Source: Allobosea sp. 47.2.35 (GTDB taxonomy: Bacteria; Pseudomonadota; Alphaproteobacteria; Rhizobiales; Beijerinckiaceae). From it: DNA of 56,483 bases. This document shows, in pieces, positions 55,130-56,483 of this stretch (its first letter is position 1; every line of letters begins with the position of its first letter). The notes beneath the pieces are model-generated. The model saw only the letters and a program-made list of their open reading frames with translations, ran no database searches and was not told where the DNA came from. The translations under genes were made by a program, and so were the position numbers. The DNA lies in assembly GCF_024655635.1 (NCBI RefSeq), contig NZ_JANLGI010000022.1:1-56483 (forward strand), read 5' to 3'.

Positions 55130-56483
55130 ATGGCCGGAATGATGCGGCCCGACAGTCCGGACAAGACCCGAAACCGCATGCGCACGATCCGCCGCTCCCA
55201 ATCGCTCATGGACCGCCTGCCTGACCCGGTGCGCGAGTTCCTGTCGCGCCGCGCCTCGGAGCTTACGGGCATGGGCGTCCTCGCCCTGATGGTCGCTGTC
55301 GCCACCGCGCTGGCGAGCTGGTCGGTCGACGATCCCAGCCTCAACAACGCCACCAGCGGCGCCGTCCGCAACTGGCTCGGCCGCCCCGGCGCCATGGTCG
55401 CCGATCTCCTGATGCAGCTCATCGGGCTCGGCGTCATCGCCCTGCTGTTTCCGCCGGTGATCTGGGCGCTCAGGCTCGTCCGCTTCCACATCTTCGACCG
55501 TGGCGCGCTGAAGCTCGGCCTCTGGGTCGTCGGCGTCGCCGCGACCGCCGCCGTCGCCAGCGCCCTGCCGGCGACCCCGCGCTGGCCCTTGCCCACCGGC
55601 ATGGGCGGCGTCATCGGCGACGGTCTTCTGTTCGGGACACGCAACATCGCGGGCATTGCCGGCAGTGCGGTCGGCAGCCTCGTCGGCTTCCTCTATGCCG
55701 GCATCGCCATCCTCGCCGTGACCGCCGCAGCCGGCTTCGGCTTCGTCACCGACGAGGACCCGACGCTCGACAGCGACGAGGCCGAGGACAGCTGGTCCGA
55801 TGGCGAGGAGCGCCGCGACGATGAGCCCGGCATCGCCGTCATCCTGATCGGCTGGCTCGCCCATGGCGCGATGGCGCTGCGCGCGGCGATCCTGCGCCGC
55901 CTGCCGCAGCCGCCCGAGCCCGCGGTCGATACCGGCATCGTTCCGACCCGCGACAGCAGCCGCGTCCGCCGCGAGCCGCAATTCGGCGAGGCCCCGGCCG
56001 GCCGCCGCAACCTGCCCGATTTCGATCCCGAGCCGCTGCCCGGCGCCCGTTCCGTTACGGGCCCGAACCGAGCCCACGACGATTACGACGCGCCTTTCGA
56101 TCTCGACGACGAGCCGCAGGACCTGCGCGATCTCAACGCCCCGCGCGTGACCATGCCACGCGCCGCGCCGAAGCCCGGCAAGCGCATGCAGCGCGAGGCG
56201 CAACCCTCGCTCCTCGATCGCGACACGTTCGAATTGCCGCCGCTGACCTATCTGGCCGAGCCGAAGAAGGTCGCGGCCAATGCCGTCTCGACCGACGCGC
56301 TGGAGCAGAACGCCACGCTGCTCGAAGGCGTGCTGGAGGATTTCGGCGTGCGCGGCGAGATCTCGCAGGTGCGCCCCGGGCCGGTCGTGACGCTCTACGA
56401 GCTTGAGCCGGCTCCCGGCACGAAGTCTTCCCGCGTGATCTCGTTGGCTGACGACATCGCGCGTTCGATGAGCGCGGTGTCGG
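55130..56483 (+). CDS. ftsK: DNA translocase FtsK, N-terminal part (cut by window end)
   Basis: Division-linked DNA pump, incomplete here: about 451 codons are visible and no stop is reached. The N-terminus has a basic leader, then four hydrophobic segments (about residues 46-65, 90-115, 130-150 and 175-205) that anchor it at the septum. A Pro/Asp/Arg-rich linker follows, then the start of the motor: YLAEPKK, LEGVLEDFGVRGEISQVRPGPVVTLYELEPAPGTK, the FtsK alpha-domain signature. The start could also be a downstream Met (55139, 55142 or 55178). The CtrA box upstream suggests cell-cycle timing. Confidence 0.92.
   Translation, partial: MAGMMRPDSPDKTRNRMRTIRRSQSLMDRLPDPVREFLSRRASELTGMGVLALMVAVATALASWSVDDPSLNNATSGAVRNWLGRPGAMVADLLMQLIGLGVIALLFPPVIWALRLVRFHIFDRGALKLGLWVVGVAATAAVASALPATPRWPLPTGMGGVIGDGLLFGTRNIAGIAGSAVGSLVGFLYAGIAILAVTAAAGFGFVTDEDPTLDSDEAEDSWSDGEERRDDEPGIAVILIGWLAHGAMALRAAILRRLPQPPEPAVDTGIVPTRDSSRVRREPQFGEAPAGRRNLPDFDPEPLPGARSVTGPNRAHDDYDAPFDLDDEPQDLRDLNAPRVTMPRAAPKPGKRMQREAQPSLLDRDTFELPPLTYLAEPKKVAANAVSTDALEQNATLLEGVLEDFGVRGEISQVRPGPVVTLYELEPAPGTKSSRVISLADDIARSMSAVS

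Overview
The window is about 56.5 kb of GC-rich chromosomal DNA with short intergenic gaps and many ATGA-type start/stop overlaps. The gene content points to an alphaproteobacterium of the Hyphomicrobiales (Rhizobiales). Markers include a very-long-chain-fatty-acid lipid A cluster of the acpXL/lpxXL type, an F-ATPase zeta inhibitor (DUF1476), a DUF2794 protein, a split PurS/PurQ FGAM synthase, an approximately 1,600-residue NAD-dependent glutamate dehydrogenase and a perfect CtrA-type box. The overall style resembles Bosea or a relative; the genus is an inference. I saw no transposase, integrase, CRISPR array, rRNA or tRNA.

Layout. 0.6-6.5 kb: M23 peptidase, AEC permease, gluQRS, AlkA-type glycosylase, HpcH/HpaI aldolase and the zeta inhibitor. 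6.9-9.3 kb: purC, a lipoprotein, purS and purQ. 9.4-13.0 kb: cytochrome c maturation genes ccmABCDG, interrupted between ccmB and ccmC by a small regulator and a divergent 75-residue ORF behind an AT-rich segment. 13.2-15.9 kb: aconitase. 16.1-22.3 kb: the lipid A very-long-chain acyl cluster (acpXL, fabZ-like, two ketosynthase-like genes, an SDR, a zinc dehydrogenase, lpxXL). 22.4-27.6 kb: DUF1223 protein, lemA with two TPM-domain genes, and gamma-glutamyltransferase. 27.6-36.9 kb: rlmN, IalB-like protein, oxidoreductases, an Xre/RES toxin-antitoxin pair, yciB-ftsY, an RluA-type pseudouridine synthase, a pterin dehydratase and thpR. 37.1-43.3 kb: an aldo/keto reductase, a tesA-like esterase divergent from an ABC ATPase and FtsX-type permease (the E. 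coli tesA/ybbA-ybbP arrangement), and a Bax-inhibitor-1 protein. 43.5-52.9 kb: an acetyltransferase, DUF2794, an AhpD-fold protein, NAD-GDH, a Trm112-like protein, a UbiH-type monooxygenase and tesB. 53.1-56.5 kb: glnK-amtB behind a sigma-54 promoter, then the 5' part of ftsK behind a CtrA box.

How the genes work together. Most of the window is core metabolism and envelope biology. The 16-22 kb cluster should build and attach the very long acyl chain of lipid A. Its first ketosynthase-like protein lacks the catalytic cysteine while the second keeps it, which suggests a catalytic/non-catalytic heterodimer. The ccm genes export and handle haem for c-type cytochromes. GlnK/AmtB control ammonium uptake, and NAD-GDH returns glutamate carbon to the TCA cycle that aconitase serves.

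Most worth a second look: the Cys-less ketosynthase; an orphan structured-RNA candidate with its own terminator at 44.5-44.7 kb; the insertion in the ccm locus; a parS-like palindrome between the lipoprotein gene and purS; a perfect palindrome centred on the lipoprotein start codon; the RES/Xre operator; the CtrA site before ftsK; and a family of nested palindromic intergenic repeats. All calls come from reading the sequence; no database search was run.
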